Below, in pieces: positions 43,551-53,178 of a stretch of 64,000 nt of DNA; the stretch's first letter is position 1, and every line of letters begins with the position of its first letter. Location: assembly GCA_964623085.1 (NCBI GenBank), contig CAZUTO010000008.1, positions 1 to 64,000 of the forward strand, written 5' to 3'. A model generated the notes under the pieces. The model saw only the letters and a program-made list of their open reading frames with translations. It was not told where the DNA came from and searched no databases. The DNA is from CAZUTO01 sp964623085. GTDB lineage: Bacteria > Pseudomonadota > Gammaproteobacteria > Pseudomonadales > GM7GCV1. The position numbers and the translations under genes are program-made.

Positions 43551-46500
43551 ATGATCGAATGGTTTGCTCGAAATAGTGTCGCGGCCAATTTGCTAATGAT
43601 TGGTATTGTTGTGGCGGGCCTTCTTTATTTGAGAGCGACGCCCATTCACACTTTTCCCGAGTCTGAGCCAGATACTGTCACTGTCGGTGTAGTTTTGCGC
43701 GGAGCAACGCCTGAGGATATGGAACTTGGGGTAGCGGTGCGCATAGAAGAAGCCGTCGCAGACCTCGTAGGTATTGGGAAGATTACAAGTACATCAAGTG
43801 AGGGCAGTGCGACGGTTGTTATAGAAACCGACACTGGCACCGACCCGCGTGATCTTTTGAATGATATTAAAAATCGCGTCGATTCAATTAATACGTTTCC
43901 AGTTGGTGCTGAGCGCCCGGTGGTTGCGCTTGCACAACGTTTAAGTTCCGTTATTCAGGTGCTGGTTTCGGGACCATTCAATGAGCGCGAAATACGTACC
44001 TATACCGAGAAGGTCAGAGATGACCTTTTAAAGGTAGATGGGATCACATCTGCCGAGCTTGCCTTTGATAGAAACTATGAAATCAGTATTGAGGTTTCTC
44101 AGGACAAGCTAAGAGAGTTCGATATGTCACTCGCTCAGGTCGCTCGGGCGATAAGTGGCAGTTCACTTGATGTCTCAGCGGGTAATGTTCGGACTCAGGG
44201 TGGCGATGTGCTCATTCGGTCTCAGGGTCAGGCCTATACTAAAACTGATTTCGACCAAATTGTCGTTCGGACCAACCCAGATGGCTCAATTCTTCGCGTA
44301 GCCGATATTGCCGATGTTAACGATGGGTTTGAAGAGGATGGAATTGGTACCTCTTTCAATGGCGGTTTTGCTGGAATGATCCAGGTCTTCCGTACGGGAG
44401 AGCAGGGCGCCATTGATGTTGCAGATGAAGTGAAAAGATATATCGAGCAGCAAACGCCTTTGCTACCTGTAGGCATGGAACTGGCCTACTGGGATGATGA
44501 TTCCGAAAGCCTGAAGCAGCGCCTGGGAACGCTGATCTCAAATATGATCACTGGTGGCATATTAGTTANNNNNNNNNNNNNNNNNNNNNNNNNNNNNNNN
44601 NNNNNNNNNNNNNNNNNNNNNNNNNNNNNNNNNNNNNNNNNNNNNNNNNNNNNNNNNNNNNNNNNNNNTCTCGGTCGGGTTTGGATGCCGTGGTGTATGG
44701 AACAAAGCGGGTAGCCATTCCTGTTACCTTTGGCGTGATTACCACTATGGCAGCGTTTCTGCCTATGTTGTTCTTAGAGGGGCGATTTGCCCGATTTATG
44801 GCGCCTATTCCTGGTGTAGTGATTTCGGTACTTCTATTCTCTCTAATCGAATCAAAATTTGTGCTTCCGGCTCACTTGAAACACATCAAAGTGCGGCCAA
44901 CAGAGGAGCTTTCTGGGTTTTCGCGCTGGCAACAGCAATTTTCACAAGGTTTTGAGAATCTGATTATTCAGCGTTATAGGCCCGTATTAGATGTCTGTGT
45001 TAGTAATCGCTACGCTGTTCTTACTGGGTTTATATGTGTCTTCGTCATCATCATAGTGATGCTGCAAACGGGCCATTCGCGTTACCAGGCATTTCCTCGT
45101 GTACCAGCTGATGCAGTGACATTTAGTGTGAATATGCCAGTAGGAACGCCTTTTAGCGTGACCGATAGATACGTTCAGCGTATTGCTGAAGAGGCAGAGA
45201 GGTTACGCGAACAACATGTGAGTGCCGATGGAAGCTATGCATTACGCCATATTTTAGCGCTCACAGGCTCAGAAGGGCGAGGTGCCAATCCTTCCGCGGG
45301 TAGTGTTCAAATTGAGACTGATCCAGAACTGATGGAGGAAATTGGCTATTCCGTCATCGACCTCACTCAAGACTGGCGCATTGCGGTGGGTGAAATTGTC
45401 GGTGCGGAGGCAGTCACTATTCGCTCCGAGCGTTTTCGCGCCGGCGACCCTGTGGATGTAGAGTTGCGGGGCACTTCATTTGATCAACTTTCTGCAGCGG
45501 CAGATCAAATCAAAACGCGGCTAGCGAGTTATGACAGCGTTTATGAGATTGCGGATAGCTTTTCCGATGGTAAAGAAGAGCTACGCGTGGATCTTACTCA
45601 GCAAGGCCATGTTCTTGGGTTAACTAGATCCGATATTTTGAGCCAGGTGAGCCAAGCGTTTCAGGGCTTTCAAGCACAGCGTATCCAGCGCGGTCGCGAT
45701 GATATTCGTGTATTGGTTAGGTTGCCTAGAGATGAGCGCAGTACAATAGCTACGCTTGAAGAAATCCTGATCACCACGCCATCTGGTCAAGAGGTGCCGC
45801 TTTCTCATGTGGCAGAGATTGCGCCCGATAAAGGACCGGCGTCGATTCGACGCGTCGATCGCTTTCGTGTTGTTAATGTCACCGCTGATTACGACAAAGA
45901 GAAGGTCAATTCGGTTGCTTTTAATACCGATTTGGCGGCCTATCTAGATGAACTCATGCTTCAATATCCAGGGGTCCAGTATCGATTGTCGGGTGAGGCG
46001 GAAGAAGAAGCTGAAACCTTTGGCAGTATGGGTCAGGCTCTGGTTGTTTTACTCATGGCCATCTATTGTTTGTTGGCATTGCCACTTAAATCTTATATCC
46101 AGCCACTAATAGTCATGTCTATTATTCCTTTTTCTATTATTGGTTCTGTATTGGGGCACACTCTGATGGGGCAACCGGTCACCATGCTTTCTATACTTGG
46201 GATGTTGGCGTTAGTTGGTGTGGTGGTGAACGATAGCCTGGTTCTCGTTGACTACACAAATCAGGCCAAATTGGCCGGAAACTCTACTAAAGACAGTATT
46301 CTCAATGCTGGATCCGCGCGATTTCGCGCTGTAATGCTCACGTCGCTGACTACCTTTTTTGGTTTGTTGCCGATGATGTTTGCGACCAATGTGCAGTCCG
46401 CGTTTTTGGTGCCGATGGCAATATCGCTTGGATATGGCATTGTTTTTGGATCACTCATTACACTAGTTTTGGTGCCATCCTTGTTGATGATGGCAGAGGA

Positions 46501-46564
46501 TGGGCGCCGATTTTTCAGTTCGCCTAGTAGAGATACAAGTTCGGATACGCCTATTCAAGCCTAG
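43551..46564 (+). CDS. RND efflux transporter permease (interrupted by assembly gap)
   Basis: Proton-driven inner-membrane pump. Residues 1-339 (to 44568) cover the first membrane helix (MIEWFARNSVAANLLMIGIVV) and the first porter domain and stop at SNMITGGILV. After the N run the frame resumes at 44669 with SRSGLDAVVYGTKRVAIPV and runs 631 residues to the stop, including the second porter domain and helices 7-12 (LVGVVVNDSLVLVDYTNQ). In relatives about 70 residues separate these points, including helices 2-4 and the essential Asp pair of helix 4, so about 210 bases are missing. The two halves are one gene, not two. Confidence 0.92.
44569..44668. other. Assembly gap (100 N) inside the RND permease gene
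   Basis: Unlike the first gap, its flanks share no sequence. 100 N would break the frame (the left side ends one base into a codon, so the real gap must be 2 modulo 3). Comparison with the RND family suggests about 210 missing bases, so 100 is a placeholder. Confidence 0.9.
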
Positions 46565-46682
46565 GTTGATTAGACTTGAATTATCATTAATGATTTAAAG
46601 TTGTAAAGTTGGGTTGGTATTAGGGCTACAGTAGATTTATTGTGTCAAAGATAATATCTATACAAGTATATAAGGTGGGGCC

Positions 46683-47486
46683 ATGAGTAGATTTATTTGT
46701 TTTATTGCTTTTGTTTTCTTGCTGTCTGGCACAGCTCAAGCGCAAATGGGCGGTGGCGGTGGTGGTATGGCACAGCCAGAGCCTATTGTTATACCTGACG
46801 TTGAAGTAGAGACATTACTTGTAGAGATACCTGATAAGTGGGGTCCGTTTAACAGAAGAACAGATACAAAGACGGATACGTTTTATTTTCCGTTTGGATC
46901 GAGCCCTGAAAGATGGAGTAATGCGGTGCATATACAGCGCTTTTTTACGACGCTAGATTTGGCTTCGGCAAGTGATTACTTCGATGCTAAGACGGCAGCA
47001 AACGCTAAAGCTTGTGCGGAGCATGATGTGTCCTTTCTGCGAGGCGGAACAGAGAATGGCTATTCTCGCGTGGAATGGTCTGAGCACTGTGTACTGGCTA
47101 ATAAAGATGAACTTAGTACCTTGAACAAAGTTATATTGGGTAATGAAAAGCTCTACACGGTCAGCAGAATGTGGAAAAGTAAGCCTGATCAAGATGAGAT
47201 GAACGAGTGGAGCACCTATATGTCACGTGTTTTTGCCTGTGATCCGACTACGCTACAAAATCCATGTATACCGCCTAACGGCGCTGGCCGAGCTGGCGGT
47301 GGTATGGGTGGCGGTGGCGGCATGGGTGGCAATGGTGGTGCTATGGGTATGGGTGGTAATGGTGGTAATGGCGGTGCTATGGGCATGGGTGACAATGCCG
47401 GTGCTATGGGTGGCGGCAATGGTGGTGCTATGGGTATGGGTATGGGTGTTGAACCTGTCTCTGATACTGACGAAGACGAAGACTAG
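46683..47486 (+). CDS. Exported protein of unknown function with Gly/Met-rich ends
   Basis: Not recognised. The 267 residues have a clear signal peptide (cut expected after GTAQA, residue 20), so the mature protein begins QMGGGGGGM. The middle (about 30-200) looks folded and has four Cys (CAEHD, EHCV, ACDP, PCIP) that could form two disulfides. From about residue 200 the protein is almost only Gly, Met, Ala and Asn (GMGGGGGMGGNGGAMGMGG...), ending in an acidic VSDTDEDED. Met-rich exported tails can bind copper, but that is an inference. It follows the RND gene by 118 nt and has its own terminator. Confidence 0.85.
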   Translation: MSRFICFIAFVFLLSGTAQAQMGGGGGGMAQPEPIVIPDVEVETLLVEIPDKWGPFNRRTDTKTDTFYFPFGSSPERWSNAVHIQRFFTTLDLASASDYFDAKTAANAKACAEHDVSFLRGGTENGYSRVEWSEHCVLANKDELSTLNKVILGNEKLYTVSRMWKSKPDQDEMNEWSTYMSRVFACDPTTLQNPCIPPNGAGRAGGGMGGGGGMGGNGGAMGMGGNGGNGGAMGMGDNAGAMGGGNGGAMGMGMGVEPVSDTDEDED

Positions 47487-47523
47487 TAAAATTGCCTTAA
47501 ATCTACAAAGATAGATTGTTCAC

Positions 47524-47558
47524 AAAAACCGCTACACAATGTGTAGCGGTTTTTTTTG
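47524..47558 (+). terminator. Intrinsic terminator after the Gly/Met-rich protein gene
   Basis: A 14-bp stem, AAAAACCGCTACAC paired with GTGTAGCGGTTTTT, with a 3-nt loop and a run of eight T (47550-47557). It ends the transcript of the 46683 gene, possibly including the RND operon. Confidence 0.93.
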
Positions 47559-47699
47559 TGGCAGGTAAAAATGTTGGCGTAAATATTTCTTCATAAAATT
47601 CCGCTTATCAAATACCTGTATTCCTCGTTATTCTCTGACCTTTAGATTAATAATTTCCAAGATATTTATTTAGTTTTCATTTGATTAAAGGAGGGTGGC

Positions 47700-48917
47700 A
47701 TGGTGGATCGCAGGTCTCATCTAATCTTTAAAAACATTGTAGCGTTTGCGGTGGTAGTCAGTCTGGTATGGTCAGCGAGTTTGTTGGCACACCATGGAGA
47801 AGCTGCGCACTACGATGCTTCAAAAGAATTGGTTGTTGAGGCGGTATTAACCGACTTCCATCTCGTAAACCCTCATGCCTATGTATATTTTGATGTGCAA
47901 GGAGAAGATGGTGTTGCACAGCAATGGCGCTGCGAGCTTGGCACCAATCTTCGTCGATTTGGTTGGACGGAGGAAACCCTTGCACCTGGTGGTAGAGTGC
48001 GTGTTACGGGTAATCCAGCGCGTCGTGAAGAGCACGTGTGCAAAATTTTATCTATCGAGCATGAAGATGGTCGTACCATTGGTTTCCGTGGTACACCCAC
48101 CGAAGGTACCTCAACATACAAGCCAAGTGCGGAGCAGCTTGCTTTTGTTCCAGAATCCAAACCTGAAATCGACGTCTTAGCCAGAAGCACGGGTGAAGCA
48201 GCTGCTCGTAAAATTGTTGATGTTCCCACAGAAGGGTTTTTTGGTTACTGGAGCGGTGGCCCCGGCGTACAGGGTATTGCTGGCGGTGGTGGCAGACGCG
48301 GTCAGCAAGATACAGAGACCGTCGCGTCGGATTTTCCCGCGCCGACTAGCTACCCAACACCGTCTTATACGGTTGCCGGAAAAGCGGTATTCGATAGCTA
48401 CGATGCGAGTTTTGATAATCCAACGTTGTATTGCACATCCAGTGTTTTTGACGGCATGGTTCACCACGGTATTTCTAACGAGTTTGTTCAAGAGTCGGAC
48501 GACAAGATTCGGTGGGTATACGGGTATATGGATTTGGTTCGCACCATACATATGGATCAACAAGGACACCCAGAAGATATAGCGCTGTCAACGCTAGGGC
48601 ATTCGATCGGTAAGTGGGAAGGTGATACCTTAGTTATTGATACCCTTGGCTTAAAGAAGCAATGGCTTTACAACACAGGTCGTGATGGCAATGTCATCTC
48701 CAGTGATAATTTGCACCTCGTAGAGAGAATGACTCACGATCCCGTTGCGGACGAGATGGTGATCGAATACACAGCAACTGATCCAGAATACTGGGAAGAG
48801 CCTATTAGTGGCGTTCTGCGTTTGAGCCGTTCAGATACGGCCTATCAGGAATACGGGTGTGTCGAGCTCGCTGGTGACAATAATCGCAGGCCGGATGGCA
48901 CCACTATTTTTGATTGA
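47700..48917 (+). CDS. Exported DUF6152-type protein
   Basis: Two parts. After a signal/anchor helix (about 10-28) comes a DUF6152 domain (HHGEAAHYDASKELVVEAVLTDFHLVNPHAYVYF ... WRCELGTNLRRFGW). The C-terminal two thirds (about 200-405) carry the GHSIGKWEGDTLVIDTLG signature found in many uncharacterised exported proteobacterial and acidobacterial proteins. A Gly-rich link (GIAGGGGRRG) joins the halves. The C-terminal part is beta-rich, and no catalytic residues are known for this family. RBS AGGAGGG at 47690-47696 decides the ATG at 47700. Confidence 0.8.
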   Translation: MVDRRSHLIFKNIVAFAVVVSLVWSASLLAHHGEAAHYDASKELVVEAVLTDFHLVNPHAYVYFDVQGEDGVAQQWRCELGTNLRRFGWTEETLAPGGRVRVTGNPARREEHVCKILSIEHEDGRTIGFRGTPTEGTSTYKPSAEQLAFVPESKPEIDVLARSTGEAAARKIVDVPTEGFFGYWSGGPGVQGIAGGGGRRGQQDTETVASDFPAPTSYPTPSYTVAGKAVFDSYDASFDNPTLYCTSSVFDGMVHHGISNEFVQESDDKIRWVYGYMDLVRTIHMDQQGHPEDIALSTLGHSIGKWEGDTLVIDTLGLKKQWLYNTGRDGNVISSDNLHLVERMTHDPVADEMVIEYTATDPEYWEEPISGVLRLSRSDTAYQEYGCVELAGDNNRRPDGTTIFD

Positions 48918-48980
48918 TCGCTCTCGTTTGAGCCCCTTTTGCAGAGCTAATAATCTGTTTAGATTGAGTGTGATCACTGA

Positions 48981-49003
48981 GAGCCAGAGAGTGTCTCTGG
49001 CTC
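48981..49003 (+). terminator. Perfect hairpin after the DUF6152 gene, no U-tract
   Basis: GAGCCAGAGA-GTG-TCTCTGGCTC is a perfect 10-bp stem with a 3-nt loop, 63 nt downstream of the stop codon. It is followed by CTCTCACG rather than T residues, so it may stabilise the mRNA 3' end or precede a factor-dependent terminator. Confidence 0.45.
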
Positions 49004-49110
49004 CTCTCACGTCTAGTTATACTTCTATGATAGTTTTGCTATAGAGCAAGGTCATGTCGTTGACCTTCGCCGACTGCGGCTAATAAGCTAAATAAGAGGT
49101 AGATCATTCA

Positions 49111-49884
49111 TTGGATATTCTAGTTGTTTCTCTGGTGGCGCTATTCGCATCGGCGCTGACGCTTTTTTCCGGCTTTGGGCTGGGAACACTGCTTATGCCA
49201 GTGGTTGCAATTTTCTTTTCAGTGGAAGTCGCAATCGGTATTACCGCCATTGTTCATTTGGCAAACAATCTTTTTAAAGTCGTTTTGTTGGGCAAACATG
49301 CGAGTGTTCCAGTTGCGGTTAGGTTTGGCATTCCCGCAGTTTTTTTTGCATTTTTCGGTGCCGCGATCCTGGGTTGGTTGGCCGTGACGCCATCGATCGC
49401 AAGCTATGAATTATTTGGCTCAGTACGACAAATTACGCCGTTAAAACTCATTGTCGGTGTGTTGATTTTGATCTTTGTTATCCTTGAATTCTCGCCTAGG
49501 TTCTCTGCGCTATCTATTGATAAAAAGTACCTACCTTTTGGCGGTGCGATGAGTGGATTTTTTGGTGGGCTATCAGGCCATCAGGGCGCGTTTAGGAGTA
49601 TGTTTCTTCTTAAGGCGGGACTGACAAAAGAACAATTTGTCGCGACCGGCGTGGTGCTCGCCGTACTGGTAGATCTTGCGCGCTTAAGTATCTACGGGCG
49701 GGATATTTCAGCCAGTGTGAGTACTGTGGATTGGGCGCTGGTAGGCTCAGCTTGCCTAGCTGCTTTTGCAGGTGCTTATTTTGGAGCTAAGTTGGTTAAG
49801 AAGATAACAATACGTTCGATACAGCTGATGGTATCTGCAATGCTACTGGTGATCAGTTTAGGGATGATAGCGGGGATTTTATAA
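49111..49884 (+). CDS. TauE/SafE-family sulfite/organosulfonate permease
   Basis: Membrane permease of the TauE/SafE (TSUP) family, members of which export sulfite or sulfoacetate or import sulfur compounds. The 257 residues have seven to eight membrane segments in two related halves, with family glycines (SGFGLGTLLMPVVAIFF and GGAMSGFFGGLSGHQGAFRSMFLL). The TTG start has AGAGGT about 10 nt upstream. No sulfur metabolism gene adjoins, so the substrate is open. Confidence 0.9.
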   Translation: MDILVVSLVALFASALTLFSGFGLGTLLMPVVAIFFSVEVAIGITAIVHLANNLFKVVLLGKHASVPVAVRFGIPAVFFAFFGAAILGWLAVTPSIASYELFGSVRQITPLKLIVGVLILIFVILEFSPRFSALSIDKKYLPFGGAMSGFFGGLSGHQGAFRSMFLLKAGLTKEQFVATGVVLAVLVDLARLSIYGRDISASVSTVDWALVGSACLAAFAGAYFGAKLVKKITIRSIQLMVSAMLLVISLGMIAGIL

Positions 49885-49936
49885 AGTAGATTTAAGAGTG
49901 AAAGCAGGGTGCAGGCAGAATAGAGGTATGAGCATA

Positions 49937-49961
49937 AAAAAGAGGGGCCTTAGACCCCTCT
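49937..49961 (-). terminator. Terminator of the helix-hairpin-helix protein gene
   Basis: AGAGGGG (49941-49947) pairs with CCCCTCT (49955-49961). Read on the minus strand, the stem is followed by a T-run (plus-strand A6 at 49936-49941). It lies 17 nt past the stop of the 49978 gene. Confidence 0.8.
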
Positions 49962-49977
49962 CCTTTAAAAGGCGTTA

Positions 49978-50460
49978 CTAATCGACGATGACGTAGCGTG
50001 TTAGAAAATCTACTTCCTCATCGCTGACGTATTTGCTCATTTCTCTGCGGAATTGATCAATCGAGCTGTACGGACGATATTCTTCAAACTCGTGCGCAAG
50101 TTTCCGCGCAGTCAAAGTAGACGGTACAAGACGGAAATCATCATTTGATGAAGAGTTCAGTTTTACCGGTATAAACATCGCGCTATAAACAGAGAATTGA
50201 TTGTCTTCACCAATGCTTTCTCCAATGGCAGCGTGAAGCGCGCTAGGTGTTTCAAAAGGCCGGTTATCAAGCACTGCCTGAACAGCTTCTGCGCTAAGAC
50301 CTGGCACTGCAGCAAGTTCTTCTTGCGTGGCACTGTTAGGGTCAACAAGCGGCGCAGTGTTAAATGTGGGTCCGTCTTGAGCAAAGGTTACATTGCTGCC
50401 TAGGAAGCAAAGGCATAAGGCCAGAGCGGAAAATAGCGTTTTAAATGATTGAATGCGCAT
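49978..50460 (-). CDS. Secreted helix-hairpin-helix (ComEA-like) protein
   Basis: A 160-residue protein with a signal peptide (about 1-27, ending VTFAQ). The mature part has two ComEA-type HhH-like modules: DPNSATQEELAAVPGLSAEAVQAVLDNRPFETPSAL (about 41-76) and a second, FRLVPSTLTARKLAHEFEEYRPYSSIDQFRREM (about 109-141). ComEA binds incoming DNA in the periplasm. Here both modules are exported, but Gly at the hairpin is replaced in the second, and the charge is acidic rather than basic. DNA binding is therefore possible but unproven. Single gene with its own terminator. Confidence 0.78.
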   Translation of the reverse strand: MRIQSFKTLFSALALCLCFLGSNVTFAQDGPTFNTAPLVDPNSATQEELAAVPGLSAEAVQAVLDNRPFETPSALHAAIGESIGEDNQFSVYSAMFIPVKLNSSSNDDFRLVPSTLTARKLAHEFEEYRPYSSIDQFRREMSKYVSDEEVDFLTRYVIVD

Positions 50461-50561
50461 AGTGCACTACTCCTTTTTTTGACTAGATGTGATAGCTTAA
50501 AGATTCGACTTAACAGCCATAGCAAACTCAAAAATAGAGTATCACAAGGAATACAATATTC

Positions 50562-51158
50562 ATGAGGGGAGCAACAATCCTTAACAACTTTCAGAAGTAT
50601 CTTGTTTGGTTGGCGCTTGGTATTCCCGCAGTCTTTACCTTTGTTCGTTATCTTACCGATGACATCAGTTATGGGCAGGTGATACACGAAACCGGTGATT
50701 GGAGTATCGGACTGCTAATGGCCACTTTATTTATAACGCCATTGATAAGGCTCTGGCCTAACGCGCAATGGATAAGATGGTTTATGCGCCAGCGGCGCGC
50801 CATGGGTGTGGCGAGTTTTGGCTACGCAGCATTTCACACACTGGCGTATCTTGATCGAAAATGGGGCTATGGCTATATTTTGCCAGAGGCAAAAGATCCT
50901 GGGCTACTAACTGGCTGGATTGCGTTGGTTATTTTTATTTTACTGGCTCTGACTAGTAACAATGTTTCCGTGCGATTGATGAAGCAGAATTGGCAGCGCT
51001 TACATCGTTTAGTCTACATTGCAACGGGGTTGATTTTTGCGCACTGGATTTTGACGGCGTTTGAAACGGTCGCCGCATATGTGTGCTTAGGACTAGTGCT
51101 ATTGATAGAGTTGTTAAGATGGTATCGCCCTGTATATAGAAGGTTTTCCAAGAATTAG
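50562..51158 (+). CDS. msrQ: Heme-binding membrane subunit MsrQ-like (ferric reductase-like domain)
   Basis: Six-helix membrane protein of the MsrQ/YedZ family, which passes electrons to the periplasmic methionine sulfoxide reductase MsrP. The 198 residues contain conserved His (AFHTLAYLDRKWGYGYILPEA, WQRLHRLVYIATGLIFAHW), candidate heme ligands. The partner gene msrP is not adjacent, contrary to the usual msrPQ operon. Confidence 0.88.
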   Translation: MRGATILNNFQKYLVWLALGIPAVFTFVRYLTDDISYGQVIHETGDWSIGLLMATLFITPLIRLWPNAQWIRWFMRQRRAMGVASFGYAAFHTLAYLDRKWGYGYILPEAKDPGLLTGWIALVIFILLALTSNNVSVRLMKQNWQRLHRLVYIATGLIFAHWILTAFETVAAYVCLGLVLLIELLRWYRPVYRRFSKN

Positions 51159-51208
51159 TATTGACTGTTATATAAGCTAAATTAGTTAAAGAACCATCAG
51201 GAATGAAT

Positions 51209-53140
51209 ATGCCCGAGCAAAAGGTTTACCCCGTCAAAGAGTCCATCAAAGCCAATACGCATTTAACCTCAGAACAATATCGCGAAATGCATGAGCATTC
51301 GATTGAGGACTCCGACGCTTTTTGGGCAGAGCAAGCGGAAACAAACATAGACTGGTATAAGACTTGGGATGCAGTCAGTGACATTGATTACCATCGCGCG
51401 CATATTCGATGGTTTGAGGGAGGCAAACTTAATCTCTCCTACAATTGTATTGATCGCCATCTTGAATCACGCGCGGAACAAACGGCGATTATTTGGGAAG
51501 GAGATGATCCTTCAAAAAGCGAACATATCTCATATCAAACACTTCATGACAGAGTGTGTCAGCTAGCTAATGCGCTGCGAGAGATGGGTATTACTAAAGG
51601 CGACCGTGTCTGCCTATATATGCCAATGATCCCTGAAGCGACCTTTGCGATGCTCGCTTGCGCAAGGATTGGTGCGATTCACTCAGTGGTGTTCGGGGGC
51701 TTTTCGCCTGAAGCACTGCGTGGCCGTATCAACGATTCGGAATGCAAAGCAGTGATTACTGCTGATTTTGGGTTGCGGGGCCTAAAAGCTATTCCGCTCA
51801 AAGCAAATGTCGACGAAGCCTGTAAAGAAACACCCTCTGTTGAAAAGGTGCTGGTATGCAAGGTCACGGGTGACGATGTGGATTGGCAGGCAGGGCGCGA
51901 CCTTTGGTACGACGATGAGGTGAATCATCAGCCGACTGAGTGCGAACCAGAGGTCATGGATTCCGAAGATCCTCTATTTATTCTTTATACCTCGGGTTCC
52001 ACAGGCACCCCAAAAGGGGTGCTGCATAGCACGGCCGGCTATTTGCTCTATGCGCAAATGACATTCAAATATGTTTTTGATTATCAAGAGGGAGAGGTAT
52101 TTTGGTGTACAGCTGACGTCGGTTGGATTACCGGCCATAGCTACTTGTTATATGGCCCATTAGCCAATGGTGCCACAACGCTTGTCTATGAAGGCGTGCC
52201 TACCTATCCCGATGCCAGCCGATTTTGGCAGGTTGTTGATAAGCACCAAGTAAATAGTTTTTACACTGCACCCACAGCGTTGCGAGCGTTAATGGGCGCG
52301 GGTGATCAATACCTCGATAACAGCAGCCGTGAGAGCTTACGAATTTTGGGTACCGTCGGTGAGCCGATCAACCCTGAGGCTTGGGAGTGGTATTACCACA
52401 AGGTTGGTAAAGGTCGATGCCCCATCATTGATACCTGGTGGCAAACTGAAACGGGCGGACACATGATCGCACCCTTGCCGGGTGCGATTGATACAAAACC
52501 CGGTTCTGCAACCTTGCCCTTTTTTGGTGTGGAGCCCGTATTGTTGGATGATCAAGGCAATATTCTCGAAGGCGAAGCATCAGGGAATCTCGCATTTTCG
52601 CGCTCTTGGCCTGGGCAAATGCGTGGCGTCTACAACAATCCAGAGCGCTTCCATGAAGCCTACTTCTCCATGTATCCGGGGTACTACTTCACTGGCGATG
52701 GCTGTCGCCGCGATGCGGATGGTTACTATTGGATCACCGGCCGCGTGGATGACGTGATTAACGTGTCTGGTCATCGCATGGGTACTGCCGAAATAGAAAG
52801 CGCATTGGTTTTGCACAATGCGGTGGCAGAGTCTGCGGTGGTTGGTTTTCCGCATGAGATTAAAGGACAGGGTATTTACGCTTACGTTACCTTGATGGCG
52901 GGTGAAGAGTACACCGACGATCTTAAAGCAGAATTAGTGAGGCATGTGCGCGAACAAATTGGTCCGGTTGCTACACCGGACGTCATTCATTGGGCACCAG
53001 GACTACCTAAAACGCGCTCTGGAAAGATTATGCGGCGTATTCTGCGAAAAATCGCAGGGAACGACGATAGTAATCTTGGCGATATCAGCACGCTTGCTGA
53101 TCCGTCTGTGGTTGAGGATCTTGTGGCGCGACGTGGTTAG
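51209..53140 (+). CDS. acs: Acetyl-CoA synthetase
   Basis: Activates acetate to acetyl-CoA through an acetyl-AMP intermediate. The 643 residues show the adenylation motif YTSGSTGTPKGVLH, the WWQTETGG motif, TGDGCRRDADGYYWITGR and the C-terminal KTRSGKIMRRILRKIA with the acetylatable Lys. The second ATG (51209) is chosen because AGGA at 51199-51202 is 6 nt away from it but directly touches the ATG at 51203. Single gene, convergent with the TonB receptor. Confidence 0.97.
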   Translation: MPEQKVYPVKESIKANTHLTSEQYREMHEHSIEDSDAFWAEQAETNIDWYKTWDAVSDIDYHRAHIRWFEGGKLNLSYNCIDRHLESRAEQTAIIWEGDDPSKSEHISYQTLHDRVCQLANALREMGITKGDRVCLYMPMIPEATFAMLACARIGAIHSVVFGGFSPEALRGRINDSECKAVITADFGLRGLKAIPLKANVDEACKETPSVEKVLVCKVTGDDVDWQAGRDLWYDDEVNHQPTECEPEVMDSEDPLFILYTSGSTGTPKGVLHSTAGYLLYAQMTFKYVFDYQEGEVFWCTADVGWITGHSYLLYGPLANGATTLVYEGVPTYPDASRFWQVVDKHQVNSFYTAPTALRALMGAGDQYLDNSSRESLRILGTVGEPINPEAWEWYYHKVGKGRCPIIDTWWQTETGGHMIAPLPGAIDTKPGSATLPFFGVEPVLLDDQGNILEGEASGNLAFSRSWPGQMRGVYNNPERFHEAYFSMYPGYYFTGDGCRRDADGYYWITGRVDDVINVSGHRMGTAEIESALVLHNAVAESAVVGFPHEIKGQGIYAYVTLMAGEEYTDDLKAELVRHVREQIGPVATPDVIHWAPGLPKTRSGKIMRRILRKIAGNDDSNLGDISTLADPSVVEDLVARRG

Positions 53141-53178
53141 GCACCAAACACTAACCTACGTTTAGGCGACTACTTACT

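Noticed and set aside
44681..46564. Second, separate RND gene starting at TTG 44681
   Set aside because: It begins mid-protein at the conserved helix-5 region; it is the 3' part of the 43551 gene split by the N gap.
48981..49003. Full rho-independent terminator
   Set aside because: The stem is perfect but there is no U-tract on either strand; kept only as a low-confidence hairpin.
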